Assembly (NCBI RefSeq): GCF_030323145.1 | Contig: NZ_CP100470.1 | Span: forward strand, 1,178,001 to 1,242,000 | Reading direction: 5' to 3' | Length of the DNA: 64,000 nt | DNA from: Mesorhizobium sp. C432A | GTDB lineage: Bacteria > Pseudomonadota > Alphaproteobacteria > Rhizobiales > Rhizobiaceae | In this document: in pieces, positions 38,329 to 47,672 of the stretch | Layout of the letters: every line of letters begins with the position of its first letter | Position numbering within the stretch: the stretch's first letter is position 1 | Notes under the pieces: model-generated | Seen by the model: only the letters and a program-made list of their open reading frames with translations | Told to the model about the DNA's origin: nothing | Databases searched by the model: none | Translations under genes and position numbers: made by a program

Positions 38329-39432
38329 TCAGCTTGCCAGCCGGCTTACCATCTCGTGCTGCGCATAAGCGCGCCCAAAACGATTGGCGAGAAACGCATC
38401 CAGCGCGATGTTTTCCTGCTTGACGAAGCCGGTCGCCGGCAAGGTGCCGTCGGCCAGCATGTCGAGCACGGCGCAGATGCCGGAGGCGGTGGTGATCTGG
38501 ATTGCGCTGCGCACCTGGTTGCCGATGCGCTGCGAATAGATCTTGTTGGCGTAGGTTTCCTGCAGCAGGCGGCCATTGCGGCGGCCCGAGACGGTGACGA
38601 AGACGATGACCACATCCTGCAGCGTTGCCGGCAGGGCGCTCTCGAAGATATCCTTCAGCACGTCGCGGCGGTGGCGCAGGCCGAGATCGTTGAGCAGCGC
38701 CTTCATGATCGCCGCGTGGCCGGGATAGCGGATGGTGCGGTAGTTCAGCGTGCGCACCTTGCCCTTCAGCGTCTCGGCCAGCGTGCCGAGACCGCCGGAG
38801 GTGTTGAAGGCCTCATAGGTGACGCCGTCGAGCGAGAACTCTTCGCGCTCCTCCAGCGGCGGCACCTCGATCAGCTCGCCCTCGACGATCGCCTCGCAGG
38901 GTTCGCAATATTCGTTGATGACGCCGTCGGTGCTCCAGGTCAGATTGTAGTTCAGCGCATTGGACGGGTATTGCGGCAGCGCGCCGACGCGCATGCGAAC
39001 GCTTTCCAGCGTGTCGAAGCGGCTGGCGAGATCATTGGCGACAATCGAGATGAAGCCCGGCGCCAGGCCGCATTGCGGAATGAAGGCGCTGTTGCCCGAC
39101 TTGGCCAGCTCCTTGACGCGGCGGGTCGAGACGACATCCTCGGTCAAATCGAGATAGTGCACGCCGGTTGCGGCGGCCGCTTCGGCGATGCGCGTGGTCA
39201 AATGGAAGGGGGCGGCGCTCAGCACGGCGAAGGCGCCGGCAAGGGCGGCCTCGAGTGCGCCCGGCGCCGCGATATCGAGCTCCAGCCCCTCGACGCCGGC
39301 GGGAAGTTCGGCCGCGGCAAGCTGCACCGCCGCGCGGTCGATAACGGTGACGTGGTAGTCGCCGCTGTCGGCGAGCATGCCTGCAATGGTGGAGCCGATC
39401 TTGCCGGCGCCGACGACGATGATTTTCTTCAT
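38329..39432 (-). CDS. Saccharopine dehydrogenase-like oxidoreductase
   Basis: 367 residues from the ATG at 39432. N-terminal Rossmann fold IIVVGAGKIGSTIAGMLADSG, then VHYLDLTEDVVSTRRVKELA, FIPQCGLAPGFISIVANDLA, the Sacchrp_dh_NADP pattern. Later RTIRYPGHAAIMKALLNDLGL matches the saccharopine/lysine 6-dehydrogenase group. A role in lysine breakdown is likely but the exact substrate is open. It is divergent from an Lrp-type gene at 39583, which probably controls it. Confidence 0.85.
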   Translation of the reverse strand: MKKIIVVGAGKIGSTIAGMLADSGDYHVTVIDRAAVQLAAAELPAGVEGLELDIAAPGALEAALAGAFAVLSAAPFHLTTRIAEAAAATGVHYLDLTEDVVSTRRVKELAKSGNSAFIPQCGLAPGFISIVANDLASRFDTLESVRMRVGALPQYPSNALNYNLTWSTDGVINEYCEPCEAIVEGELIEVPPLEEREEFSLDGVTYEAFNTSGGLGTLAETLKGKVRTLNYRTIRYPGHAAIMKALLNDLGLRHRRDVLKDIFESALPATLQDVVIVFVTVSGRRNGRLLQETYANKIYSQRIGNQVRSAIQITTASGICAVLDMLADGTLPATGFVKQENIALDAFLANRFGRAYAQHEMVSRLAS

Positions 39433-39529
39433 GACCTTGCCCCTCGTGAAAACTCTTTGGCCCAGACCGCCGCGCGGTGGACGCGATGCCTTCAAGAATC
39501 GCAGCTTGCCTGTCGAAAGGAAGCGTGGG

Positions 39530-39561
39530 ATCGTTCGAAATGAACCCTGCAATTGAACGAT
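39530..39561. promoter_or_regulatory. Candidate Lrp-type operator
   Basis: Inverted repeat ATCGTTC (39530-39536) / GAACGAT (39555-39561), 18 bp apart, in the 150 bp gap between the divergent oxidoreductase and Lrp genes, just upstream of the regulator. Confidence 0.5.
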
Positions 39562-39582
39562 ACGCCGACGAGGTTCGTCGAA

Positions 39583-40011
39583 ATGCTCAGTGACGCCGAA
39601 CAAAAACTGCTTTCCCTGCTGCGCGCCAATGCCCGCGCGTCGACCACTGAGCTGGCGCGCCAGCTCGGCGTTTCGCGCACGACAGTGCAGAGCCGGATCG
39701 AGCGGCTGGAACAGCGCGGCATCATCACCGGCTATGGCGTGCGGATGGCGCCGGACTACGAGCAGGGGCTGGTGCGGGCGCATGTGCTGCTCACCGTCAC
39801 GCCCAAGCTCGCCGACAAGGTGGTGCGGGCGCTGCAGGCGCTGCCGCCGGTGAGGACGCTGCATTCGGTGAGCGGCAATTTCGACATGATCGTCATCGTC
39901 GACGCGCCGTCGATCAGGGATCTGGATGCGTTGCTGGACGAGATCGGGGCGATGGACGGGGTCGAGCGGACGTCGTCGTCGATTATTTTGTCGACACGGA
40001 TCGATCGGTAG
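39583..40011 (+). CDS. Lrp/AsnC-family regulator
   Basis: 142 residues from the ATG at 39583 (GAGG upstream); a TTG at 39553 is the alternative. N-terminal HTH: SDAEQKLLSLLRANARASTTELARQLGVSRTTVQSRIERLEQRGIITGY. The C-terminal RAM ligand domain includes VRTLHSVSGNFDMIVIVDAPSIRDLDALLDEIG. It probably senses an amino acid and controls the neighbouring dehydrogenase (inference from divergent layout). Confidence 0.93.
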   Translation: MLSDAEQKLLSLLRANARASTTELARQLGVSRTTVQSRIERLEQRGIITGYGVRMAPDYEQGLVRAHVLLTVTPKLADKVVRALQALPPVRTLHSVSGNFDMIVIVDAPSIRDLDALLDEIGAMDGVERTSSSIILSTRIDR

Positions 40012-40025
40012 GTGGAACGCATGAG

Positions 40026-40190
40026 CCGCTAATCTCCCCCGTGCGGGGGAGATTAGCGGCAGGCCAGAGGGGGTCGGTTCGACTGGGCTCGGCCTACCTG
40101 CCGCTGCAGAAGGAGGTTAGCGCTCCACGCGAGGCGACCCCCTCTGTCGCCTTCGGCGACATCTCCCCCTCAAGGGGGGAGATTAGCTGC
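40026..40190. repeat. Composite palindromic repeat, family A (copy 6)
   Basis: Arms GCTAATCTCCCCCGTGCGGGGGAGATTAGC (itself a hairpin) and ATCTCCCCCTCAAGGGGGGAGATTAGC, with GGCAGGCCAGAGGGGGTC and the inverse GACCCCCTCTGTCGCC between. It shows the intact form of the segment that IS256 split at 28878. It lies between convergent genes. Confidence 0.85.
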
Positions 40191-42229
40191 TAAGCCCGCC
40201 GCCTTTCCGGCCCGCTATCCAGCCACGCCACATCCTCCGCCGACAGCTTGATATCCAGCGCCTTCAAACTGTCCTCCAACTCGTCCAGCGTGCGCGGGCC
40301 GATCAACGGCACCGACGGAAAAGGCTGCGCCAGCACATAGGCGAGCGCGATGTGGATCGGACTTTTGCCCAGGCGCTGCGCCAGCTCGATGGCACGGTCG
40401 CGGCGGCCGAAATTTTTCTCGGAATACCAGACCCGCACCAGCTCCTCATTGTCCTGCTTGTCGCGGCCGGCGCGGTCGGTGAAGAAGCCGCGGCCCTGGC
40501 TCGACCAGGCGAAGTTGGGCATCTGCCTTTTCGTCAGCCAGGATTTCCAGTCGTCGGTGGACGAGGTGATGCAGCCGGCCCAGATCGGTTCCAGCATCTC
40601 GGCCAGCGAGAAATTGTTGGAGAGCACGCCGGGCTTCTGCTTGCCGGTGCGCTCGGCATAGGCAATCGCCTCGTCCATGCGCGCCATCGTCCAGTTCGAG
40701 CCGCCGAACGGGCCACGGATGCGGCCGGCCTTGACCTCGGCGTCCATCGCATCGACGAATTCGCCGACCGGCACATCCGGGTTGTCGCGGTGCATGAAAT
40801 AGAGGTCGACATGGTCGGTCTGCAGCCGGTCCAACGACTGGGCGAGCTGCTTGCCGATGACATCGGGATAGCAGAGCGGCGAGTGGGCGCCCTTGGCGAT
40901 GATCACCGACTGCTCGCGCACGCCGCGATTCCTGAGCCATTGGCCAAGCAGCGTTTCGGTGTAGCCGGCGCCGTAGACATAGCCGGTATCGAACAGATTG
41001 CCGCCGGTCTCGAAGAAGGCGTCGAGCAGGATTGCGCCCGACGAGAAGGTGCGGAAATCCTCAAAGCCGAGCGCCACCACGGAGGCCGGCTTCGACAGGC
41101 CCGGAATCTTGCGCTTGCCGATGGCCGTGCCGCCGGTGCGCAGCGGCCGGCCCGAAATGGTGTTGGTTCGCTTAGCCGGCTTTTCGATCTCATATTCGAG
41201 CCCGACGGCGGCGCGCCATCTGTCGAGGACGCGCAGCGTGCCGAGGCTGTCGGCCCAGCTCATGCCCGGCCAGGCGAACTCCTGTTTGCCGGCCAGGATC
41301 GCCTCGCCGGCGGCGTCGACCTCGAAGGAATAGAGATGGCGGGTTTCGTTGACGCTGATGGTATCGCGCGTGTCGTCGGCGAGGATTACATCGATCCGGC
41401 CAGGGCCGCCATCGCGGTTGCCGCCGCCGGCGAACCAGAAATCCGGCACTTCGATGCGGCCCTTGGTGCCGAGGATGCGCAGCACATTGTCCTGTTTGAG
41501 CGAGATGCTGCAGGATACCTCGGCGACGATGCCACCGGGAAAATGCAGCAGCGCCGAGGCCCATTCGTCGACGCCGGACTTGCCGAGATGGGCGGTGCCG
41601 ACAACCTTGTCCGGCTCGGCGAAGGGTTTTCCAGTCGCAGCCCCGGCAATCAGCCGCACCATCGAGACGGGATAGCCGCCGACATCGAGGATGCCGCCGC
41701 CGGCGAGATCGTTGGCGTAGAGCCGGTGCTCGGGCATGAAGCCCGGCATGGCGAAGCCGAAGCTCGACTTCATCAGCCTGACATCGCCGATGACGCCCGA
41801 CTTGATGAGTTCCACCAGCTTCGCCGTCTGCGGGTGCAGCCGGTACATGAACGCTTCGCCGAGGAAGGTGCCGGCCTTGCGCGCAGCATGGATCATGGCG
41901 TCGGCCTCGAAGGCGGTCAGCGCCAGCGGCTTTTCGCACAGCACATGCTTGCCGGCTTCCGCCGCCTTGATTGCCCATTCGGCATGGCCGGGATGCGGGA
42001 TGGCGATATAGACGGCGTCGACCTCGGGGTCAGCGAGCAGCGCGTCGTAACCGTCGAGGATGCGGGCGCCGGGAAACGTCTCGGCCAGGCCTGCCTTGCC
42101 GGGATTGCGGGCGCCGAGCGCCACGATCGTGCCGGTGCGCGAGCCTGCCACGCCGCGGGCGAACGCTTTGGCGATGTCGCCGGGCCCGAGTATCCCCCAG
42201 CGGATGGGCGCGGTTGCAGTCATGGTCAT
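40190..42229 (-). CDS. Gfo/Idh/MocA oxidoreductase fused to an aldo-keto reductase
   Basis: 679 residues, about the sum of two families. Residues 1-346 form a Gfo/Idh/MocA dehydrogenase: WGILGPGDIAKAFARGV (Rossmann), AVYIAIPHPGHAEWAIKAAEAGKHVLCEKPLAL with the EKP motif, and GGILDVGGYPVSMVRL. Residues from about 370 form an aldo-keto reductase: NLFDTGYVYGAGYTETLLG (Asp, Tyr), VIIAKGAH (Lys), VDLYFMHRDNP (His), then SSQGRGFF and PLIGPRTLDELEDSL. Both catalytic sets look complete and one open frame spans the join. It is the last gene of a sugar ABC operon, so it probably acts on an imported sugar or its keto form. Confidence 0.92.
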   Translation of the reverse strand: MTMTATAPIRWGILGPGDIAKAFARGVAGSRTGTIVALGARNPGKAGLAETFPGARILDGYDALLADPEVDAVYIAIPHPGHAEWAIKAAEAGKHVLCEKPLALTAFEADAMIHAARKAGTFLGEAFMYRLHPQTAKLVELIKSGVIGDVRLMKSSFGFAMPGFMPEHRLYANDLAGGGILDVGGYPVSMVRLIAGAATGKPFAEPDKVVGTAHLGKSGVDEWASALLHFPGGIVAEVSCSISLKQDNVLRILGTKGRIEVPDFWFAGGGNRDGGPGRIDVILADDTRDTISVNETRHLYSFEVDAAGEAILAGKQEFAWPGMSWADSLGTLRVLDRWRAAVGLEYEIEKPAKRTNTISGRPLRTGGTAIGKRKIPGLSKPASVVALGFEDFRTFSSGAILLDAFFETGGNLFDTGYVYGAGYTETLLGQWLRNRGVREQSVIIAKGAHSPLCYPDVIGKQLAQSLDRLQTDHVDLYFMHRDNPDVPVGEFVDAMDAEVKAGRIRGPFGGSNWTMARMDEAIAYAERTGKQKPGVLSNNFSLAEMLEPIWAGCITSSTDDWKSWLTKRQMPNFAWSSQGRGFFTDRAGRDKQDNEELVRVWYSEKNFGRRDRAIELAQRLGKSPIHIALAYVLAQPFPSVPLIGPRTLDELEDSLKALDIKLSAEDVAWLDSGPERRRA

Positions 42230-42252
42230 TCTCCTTGCAAGGCTGGAAGCGC

Positions 42253-43332
42253 TCAGCGCAGCCGCTGGCCGTTTTCGTCGAACAGATAGGATTTGCGGAT
42301 GGACACGGTGATCTCCTGGGTGTCGGGGACCTTTGCCGCGTCGCGCTGGATCACCAGGTCTTCGCCATGGGCGGTCCTGGCATAGATGAAGCTGGTGCCG
42401 CCGAGATGCTCGACCACGTCGATGCCGACGGTGAGGTCGGCGTCGCCTTCGCCGCCATTGCCGAAATGTTCGGGCCGCACGCCGACAATGACCTTGGCTC
42501 CTGTTTGCGGCACGGCGCCGGTCAACGGTTGCATAATGCGGGTCATTTCCTCGCCCACCAGCTCGACGGTGACGCTGCTCATGTTGCGCCCGACGACGCG
42601 GCCCTTGATGAAATTCATCTTCGGCGAGCCGACAAAGCCGGCGACGAACTGGTTGTCGGGATTGTCGTAGAGATCGAGCGGCCTGCCGATCTGCTCGACA
42701 TGGCCACCGCGCAGCACGACGATCCGGTCGGCCAGCGTCATCGCCTCGGTCTGGTCGTGGGTGACATAGATCATCGTTGTGCCGAGTTCCTTGTGCAGGC
42801 GCGAGATCTCGACCCGCATCTGGACGCGCAGCTCGGCGTCGAGATTGCTCAACGGCTCGTCGAACAGGAAGACTTGCGGCTCGCGCACGATGGCGCGGCC
42901 AATGGCGACGCGCTGGCGCTGGCCGCCGGACAATTGCCTGGGCCGCCGCGCCATCAACTCTGTGATGCGCAGGATTTCGGAGGCCCGCTTCACCCGCCGC
43001 TCGGTGTCCTCCTTGGGGTTGCCGGTCATCCTGAGGCCAAAGCTCAGATTCTGCTCCACGCTCATGTGCGGGTAGAGCGCGTAGGACTGGAACACCATGG
43101 CGATGCCGCGCTCGGCCGGCTCGACATCATTCATCACCTTGCCGCCAATGGCGATCTCGCCGCCGCTGATATCCTCCAGCCCGGCGATCATCCTGAGCAG
43201 CGTCGATTTTCCACAACCCGACGGGCCGACAAAGACGACGAACTCGCCATCGGCGATATCGATGTTGGCGCCATGGATGATCTCATAGACGCCGAAGCGT
43301 TTTACGACATTGGTGAGGGTGACTGCCGCCAT
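42253..43332 (-). CDS. Sugar ABC transporter ATP-binding protein (UgpC/MalK type)
   Basis: 359 residues. Walker [18 protein letters not shown]-loop [17 protein letters not shown], signature [19 protein letters not shown], Walker [17 protein letters not shown], switch [14 protein letters not shown]. The C-terminal TOBE region (from about residue 240) is the MalK/UgpC regulatory domain. It energises the two permeases upstream; 23 bp before the fusion gene. Confidence 0.95.
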   Translation of the reverse strand: MAAVTLTNVVKRFGVYEIIHGANIDIADGEFVVFVGPSGCGKSTLLRMIAGLEDISGGEIAIGGKVMNDVEPAERGIAMVFQSYALYPHMSVEQNLSFGLRMTGNPKEDTERRVKRASEILRITELMARRPRQLSGGQRQRVAIGRAIVREPQVFLFDEPLSNLDAELRVQMRVEISRLHKELGTTMIYVTHDQTEAMTLADRIVVLRGGHVEQIGRPLDLYDNPDNQFVAGFVGSPKMNFIKGRVVGRNMSSVTVELVGEEMTRIMQPLTGAVPQTGAKVIVGVRPEHFGNGGEGDADLTVGIDVVEHLGGTSFIYARTAHGEDLVIQRDAAKVPDTQEITVSIRKSYLFDENGQRLR

Positions 43333-43344
43333 ATCGCTCTAGTC

Positions 43345-44181
43345 CTACTTGACGGCGCCGGCGGCGATGCCGGCGATGAAATGGCGCTGCAGCAGCACGA
43401 AGACGACCAGCATCGGTACGGTCAGCATGACGGCGCCGGCCATGATGCCGCCCCATGAGACCTTGGTCAGGCCGATCAGCGTGCCGAGCGCCACAGGGGC
43501 CGTCATCGCGCCGGGCTGGCTGTTGATCAAAAGCGGCCAGAGATAATTGTTCCACGAGGCGAGGAACAGGATGATGGCGAGTGCGGCCAGCATCGGCCGC
43601 GCCAGCGGCAAAGCGACGAACAGGAAGATACGCCATTCCTTGACGCCCTCGACACGTGCCGCGTCGAAAAGGTCGGCCGGCATCATCGAGAAAGCCTGGC
43701 GCATGAACAGCACGCCCAGCGAATTGAACAAGGGTGGCACGATCAGCGCAATCCAGGTGTTGGCGAGCTGGAAGTCGCGCGCCACCATGATGAATTGCGG
43801 GATCAGCACCACCGCATAGGGCAGCGTGATGGTGCCGAGGATGATCGCCACCACCGCGCCCTTGCCGAAGAACTGATAGCGGGCGAGCGCCCAGCCGGCC
43901 ATCGAGGTCAGCAGCACCGAGAAGAAGGTGTAGGTCACCGCCACCGCCACCGAAATGCCGATAGCGCCGACGAAATTGGTGTCACGCTGCAGATTGTTGA
44001 AATTGTCGACGAAATTGCCGTGCGGCAGAAGCTCGATGCCGGGGCTGAAAATGCCGTTGTCGGGCATGGTCGAAAACACCACCATCATCCACAGCGGAAA
44101 CAGCCAGATCACCGCCAGCGGCGTCAGGACCAGATGTAGCAGGACGCTGCGGCCGAGCCGGCGTTGCGAGAGCGAACTCAT
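43345..44181 (-). CDS. Sugar ABC transporter permease (MalG/UgpE type)
   Basis: 278 residues. About six membrane helices beginning LLHLVLTPLAVIWLFPLWMMVVFSTMP. The EAA loop reads ADLFDAARVEGVKEWRIFLFVALPLARPML, typical of the CUT1 group MalG branch. It should pair with the permease at 44195. The ATPase gene follows after 12 bp. Confidence 0.95.
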   Translation of the reverse strand: MSSLSQRRLGRSVLLHLVLTPLAVIWLFPLWMMVVFSTMPDNGIFSPGIELLPHGNFVDNFNNLQRDTNFVGAIGISVAVAVTYTFFSVLLTSMAGWALARYQFFGKGAVVAIILGTITLPYAVVLIPQFIMVARDFQLANTWIALIVPPLFNSLGVLFMRQAFSMMPADLFDAARVEGVKEWRIFLFVALPLARPMLAALAIILFLASWNNYLWPLLINSQPGAMTAPVALGTLIGLTKVSWGGIMAGAVMLTVPMLVVFVLLQRHFIAGIAAGAVK

Positions 44182-44194
44182 TTCGGCGCCCCTC

Positions 44195-45055
44195 TCATTT
44201 CGGCTCTCTTGTCAGCCACAGCTGCACCAGCGTGATGGCGATGGCCAGCCCCGCCATGGTGTAGGCGACGGCCGAGGCATAGCCGAAATTGAGCGAACGA
44301 AAACCCTGGCGGTAGAGCAGCAGGCCAAGCGTCTCGGTGCCGCCGCCGGGACCGCCGCGCTCCGTGATCAGGAACGGTTCGGTGAAAAGCTGCATGGTGC
44401 CGATGATCGACAGCACGGCGCAAAACACGATGACCGGCTTGAGCAGCGGCAGCGTTATGTAGAAGAACTGCTTGAGCTTGCTGACGCGGTCGAGCGTCGC
44501 TGCTTCATAGACGTCCTCGGGGATCGACTGCAGGCCGGCGAGCAGGATGATGGCGTTGTAGCCGGCCCAGCGCCAGGTTACCGCGATCATGATCAGCGCC
44601 ATGGCCGGTGTGACGTTGGAGAACCAGTCGATCTTGGCCAGGCCGACGCCGGCCAGGAGCTTGTTGATGATGCCGAAATCCAGGTTGAACATCAGCCGGA
44701 ACACGGCGGAATAGGCGACCTCGCCGACCACCACCGGAGCGAAGAAGGCAAAGCGGTAGAGGCCACGTGCTTTCAGCAGCGGCGAGTTCAGCAGTACCGC
44801 CATGATGATCGCCAGCGAGATCATCACCGGCACCTGGATCACGAGGATGAGCAGCGTGTTCTTCAGCGCGTTGAAGAAAGCGGGGTCGCCGATCAGGCGG
44901 CCCCAGTTGAACGTCGGCGCAAAGCGCCAGGGCACCGTGCGCGTCGCCTGGAAGGAAATCATGAACGAGGAGATGATCGGCCACACCCAGAAGATGGCGA
45001 AGATCAGGAGGTAGGGCGTGAGGAAGCGATAGGCCGTGGCGTTCTGGTAGCGCAT
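44195..45055 (-). CDS. Sugar ABC transporter permease (MalF/UgpA type)
   Basis: 286 residues from the ATG at 45055, preceded by GGAGGAGGAACC. Helix 1 is TPYLLIFAIFWVWPIISSFMIS. The EAA loop is EDVYEAATLDRVSKLKQFFYITLPLLKPVI. FLITERGGPGGGTETLGLLLYRQGF is typical of the CUT1 MalF branch. An upstream in-frame extension into the repeat at 45083 is rejected. Confidence 0.95.
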   Translation of the reverse strand: MRYQNATAYRFLTPYLLIFAIFWVWPIISSFMISFQATRTVPWRFAPTFNWGRLIGDPAFFNALKNTLLILVIQVPVMISLAIIMAVLLNSPLLKARGLYRFAFFAPVVVGEVAYSAVFRLMFNLDFGIINKLLAGVGLAKIDWFSNVTPAMALIMIAVTWRWAGYNAIILLAGLQSIPEDVYEAATLDRVSKLKQFFYITLPLLKPVIVFCAVLSIIGTMQLFTEPFLITERGGPGGGTETLGLLLYRQGFRSLNFGYASAVAYTMAGLAIAITLVQLWLTREPK

Positions 45056-45082
45056 GGTTCCTCCTCCTTCCTTTTGTTTCTT

Positions 45083-45229
45083 CCTTCTCCACTTGTGGGA
45101 GAAGGTGTCGCCGAAGGCGACGGATGAGGGGTGTTCCAGGAAACGCCAACGTTTCACTCCGCTGGAACACCCCTCATCCGTCTCGGCGCTAACGCGCCGA
45201 TCCACCTTCTCCCACAAGGGGAGAAGGGG
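45083..45229. repeat. Composite palindromic repeat, family E
   Basis: Arms CTTCTCCACTTGTGGGAGAAGG and CCTTCTCCCACAAGGGGAGAAGG, inner GGATGAGGGGTGTTCCAG / CTGGAACACCCCTCATCC. It lies between the binding-protein gene and the first permease gene of the same operon, where E. coli mal and similar operons carry stabilising palindromes. Confidence 0.85.
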
Positions 45230-45238
45230 AAGTGGCGC

Positions 45239-46507
45239 CTACTTGACCGGCAGTCCAGTCGCCGAAGCGATCTGGCTGGCGGCGTCGTCGAGGGCGGCCT
45301 TGGCATCGGGATAGCCGCCGCCGAGATATTTGGTCTGCACGGCGCGCATGATGATTTCGGCGTCGCTCTGGAACGGCGTGCCGCGGCTCGGCACCACCTT
45401 GGGCAGCGTGGCGAGAATGTCCTTCCACACTGCCTGGCCGCCCCAATAGGGCAGGCCCTGCGAGACGTAGGGGTCGTCGAGGGCCGAGATCAGTGACGGC
45501 ACCAGGCCGAAATCCCTGAGCATGGTAATCTGGCCTTCATTGGTCTCGAGCGTGTATTTCAGATAGGCGTAGGCGGCCTCCTTGTTCTTCGAGGATGAGG
45601 TGATGGCGAGCGACGAGCCGCCGAGATTGGCCGCGCGGGGGCCGTCGGCGGTCAGGCTCGGCATTAGGTAGACACCCCATTTGCCGTTTTCGCCGGCGGA
45701 TTCGGTGCGGATGGTGCCCTCATACCAGCCGCCATAGACCTGGGTGGCGACGGTGCCGGCGGTGTTGTTGGTGATCTTGGTGCCCCAGTCGGCCGACGAG
45801 ATGATGCCGGCGTCCTTCATGTCCTTGATCTTGGCCAGCGTGTCGACGCATTTCGGCTGGTTGACGGTGATCGACTGCCCATCGGCGGCGAAATAGCCGC
45901 AGCCCTGTTCGTTGGAAATCATGCGGAAGAATTCGGTGTCGCCGTTGAAATCGGCATTGGTCATGGTGACGCCGGGATTGGCGGCCTGGACCTTCTTGCC
46001 GGCGGCGATGAAATCGTCCCAGGTCTTGATCGAGGCCGGATCGACGCCGGCCTTCTCGTAGAAGTCGCGGCGGTAGAAGGCGGCTACCGGGCCGGAATCC
46101 CACGGCATGGCATAGGCCTTGTCGCCGACCTCCAGTTCGGTGCGCTTGAAGTCCGGGAATTTCTTCTGGTCGTCGGCGGTGTAGCCCAGCGTGTGCAAAT
46201 CGACGAAGCAATCGGGGAACTGGCTCCAGTAATTCTCGGCCTCGCCGTTTTCGATCGAGACGATATCGGGCAGGCCGACGCCGCCGGCCGCACAGCCGGC
46301 GATCGACTTGTCATAGGTCGGCTGGTTGCCGAGATCCTGAACGGTGACCTTGACGTCGGGATACTGTTTGTTGAAGCCGGCCACCGTAGCCTTCAGCGAC
46401 GAAGCGGCGATATTCCAGCTCCAGATCGTAATTTCGCCGGACTGCGCCAAAGCCGGGGCTGAGCCCAGGCCAAGCGCCAGCGCGGCACAGATCAGTGTCG
46501 TGCGCAT
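45239..46507 (-). CDS. Sugar ABC transporter substrate-binding protein
   Basis: 422 residues. Signal peptide MRTTLICAALALGLGSAPALAQ, then the SBP_bac_1 fold: GEITIWSWNIAASSLKATVAGFNKQYPDVKV, PDIVSIENGEAENYW, YAMPWDSGPVAAFYRRDFYEKAGVDP, TWDDFIAAGKKVQ. It is a periplasmic CUT1-type receptor. First gene of the operon and divergent from an AraC regulator. The sugar is unknown. Confidence 0.95.
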   Translation of the reverse strand: MRTTLICAALALGLGSAPALAQSGEITIWSWNIAASSLKATVAGFNKQYPDVKVTVQDLGNQPTYDKSIAGCAAGGVGLPDIVSIENGEAENYWSQFPDCFVDLHTLGYTADDQKKFPDFKRTELEVGDKAYAMPWDSGPVAAFYRRDFYEKAGVDPASIKTWDDFIAAGKKVQAANPGVTMTNADFNGDTEFFRMISNEQGCGYFAADGQSITVNQPKCVDTLAKIKDMKDAGIISSADWGTKITNNTAGTVATQVYGGWYEGTIRTESAGENGKWGVYLMPSLTADGPRAANLGGSSLAITSSSKNKEAAYAYLKYTLETNEGQITMLRDFGLVPSLISALDDPYVSQGLPYWGGQAVWKDILATLPKVVPSRGTPFQSDAEIIMRAVQTKYLGGGYPDAKAALDDAASQIASATGLPVK

Positions 46508-46613
46508 TGAAATCCTCCCATTTCATTTGCTCTCTCTTCGCGAGCATGGCTAGACTAGGCGGCGCGGAAGGCTTGTCCCTGACAACGGGAATAAAAGATG
46601 GGCGGAAAGTAAG

Positions 46614-47483
46614 ATGCCGGAACGGCCGTTTTACCAGCCTGGCGCCAGCAGCGTCGAAGGCCTGCCGATGGCTTTGCAGATGTTTCACAACCATCCGCTG
46701 GTGATGCTGAAGCCGCATTGGCATGCCCAGGTCGAGGTCAATTTCATCGTCCGCGGCAGCGTGCACTACCGCATGAACGAGCACGAGATCGCGCTCACGG
46801 CGGGCGACATGTGCCTGTTCTGGGGCGGGCTGCCGCACCAGATGGACGATCTCTCCGACGACGCCATCTATGCCGGCGCGCATCTGCCGCTGGTGCATTT
46901 CTTCCGCCTGCACCTGCCGACGGATGTCCGCCACCGGCTGATGACGGGCGCCACGCTGGTGACATCGGCGACCGACCAGGCCGATCATCACAATTTCGAA
47001 CGCTGGAACCGCTATTTCCGCTCGGGCGATCCGGCGATAACCGAGCACGCCGTGAACGAGCTGCTGCTGCGGTTGGAGCGGGTGCGCTTCGAGCCCTACC
47101 GGCTGGTGCCGGAAACCGCCATCGGCCAGGAACCCGGCGGCCCGTTCGACCAGCAATCGCTGCGCAATGTCGGTCGCATGTGCGACTTCATCGCCGAGAA
47201 TTTCCTCTACGACATAGACTGCGTCGACATCGCGGCGGCGGCCGACATCCATCCCAAATACGCCATGAGCATTTTCAAGAAGTCGACCGGCATGACGCTC
47301 AACGAATATATGAACCTGCTGCGGCTGAGCTATGCGCAGGCGCTTTTGATGCATGAAGACGCCAATGTGCTGCGCGTCGCCATGGATTCAGGCTTCGGCT
47401 CGCTCAGCGCCTTCAACAAATCCTTCCGCAAGCTGGCGGGGATGTCGCCCTCGGATTTTCGCCGGGGTGCGGTGGGCCGGTAG
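46614..47483 (+). CDS. AraC-family regulator with cupin sensor
   Basis: 289 residues. The N-terminal cupin (HNHPLVMLKPHWHAQVEVNFIVRGSVHYRMNEHEIALTAGDMCLFWGGLPHQM) carries the His pattern of sugar-sensing AraC proteins such as RhaS or MelR. The C-terminal double HTH includes IDCVDIAAAADIHPKYAMSIFKKSTGMTLNEYMNLLRLSYAQALL and VLRVAMDSGFGSLSAFNKSFRKLAGMSPSDFRRG. Divergent from the ABC operon across a 106 bp gap, so probably its activator. Confidence 0.95.
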   Translation: MPERPFYQPGASSVEGLPMALQMFHNHPLVMLKPHWHAQVEVNFIVRGSVHYRMNEHEIALTAGDMCLFWGGLPHQMDDLSDDAIYAGAHLPLVHFFRLHLPTDVRHRLMTGATLVTSATDQADHHNFERWNRYFRSGDPAITEHAVNELLLRLERVRFEPYRLVPETAIGQEPGGPFDQQSLRNVGRMCDFIAENFLYDIDCVDIAAAADIHPKYAMSIFKKSTGMTLNEYMNLLRLSYAQALLMHEDANVLRVAMDSGFGSLSAFNKSFRKLAGMSPSDFRRGAVGR

Positions 47484-47609
47484 GTTCAACGGTCGTCTTG
47501 ATCAACCCGCAGCCGTTCGGGTGGAAACATGTGCAAGGCTAATCGCGACCACCTTTGTCGACTGCGATCATCAACTTGGAGAATTGTCAGCGACTTCGCG
47601 TTTCATGAG

Positions 47610-47656
47610 CGCCTTCCCCCACTCCGTCGCTGCTTCGCTCGACGGAGTGGGGTCGA
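47610..47656. repeat. Short palindromic repeat, family C (copy 3)
   Basis: Single hairpin CCCCCACTCCGTC...GACGGAGTGGGG between convergent genes; half of the composite unit seen at 5482 and 31374. It may act as a bidirectional terminator. Confidence 0.7.
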
Positions 47657-47672
47657 CCTGGCTCTGGCGTTG

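Noticed and set aside
40352..42289. 645-codon frame antisense to the oxidoreductase fusion
   Set aside because: Exact mirror of a gene with two complete catalytic domains; Ala/Gly/Arg/His-rich translation.
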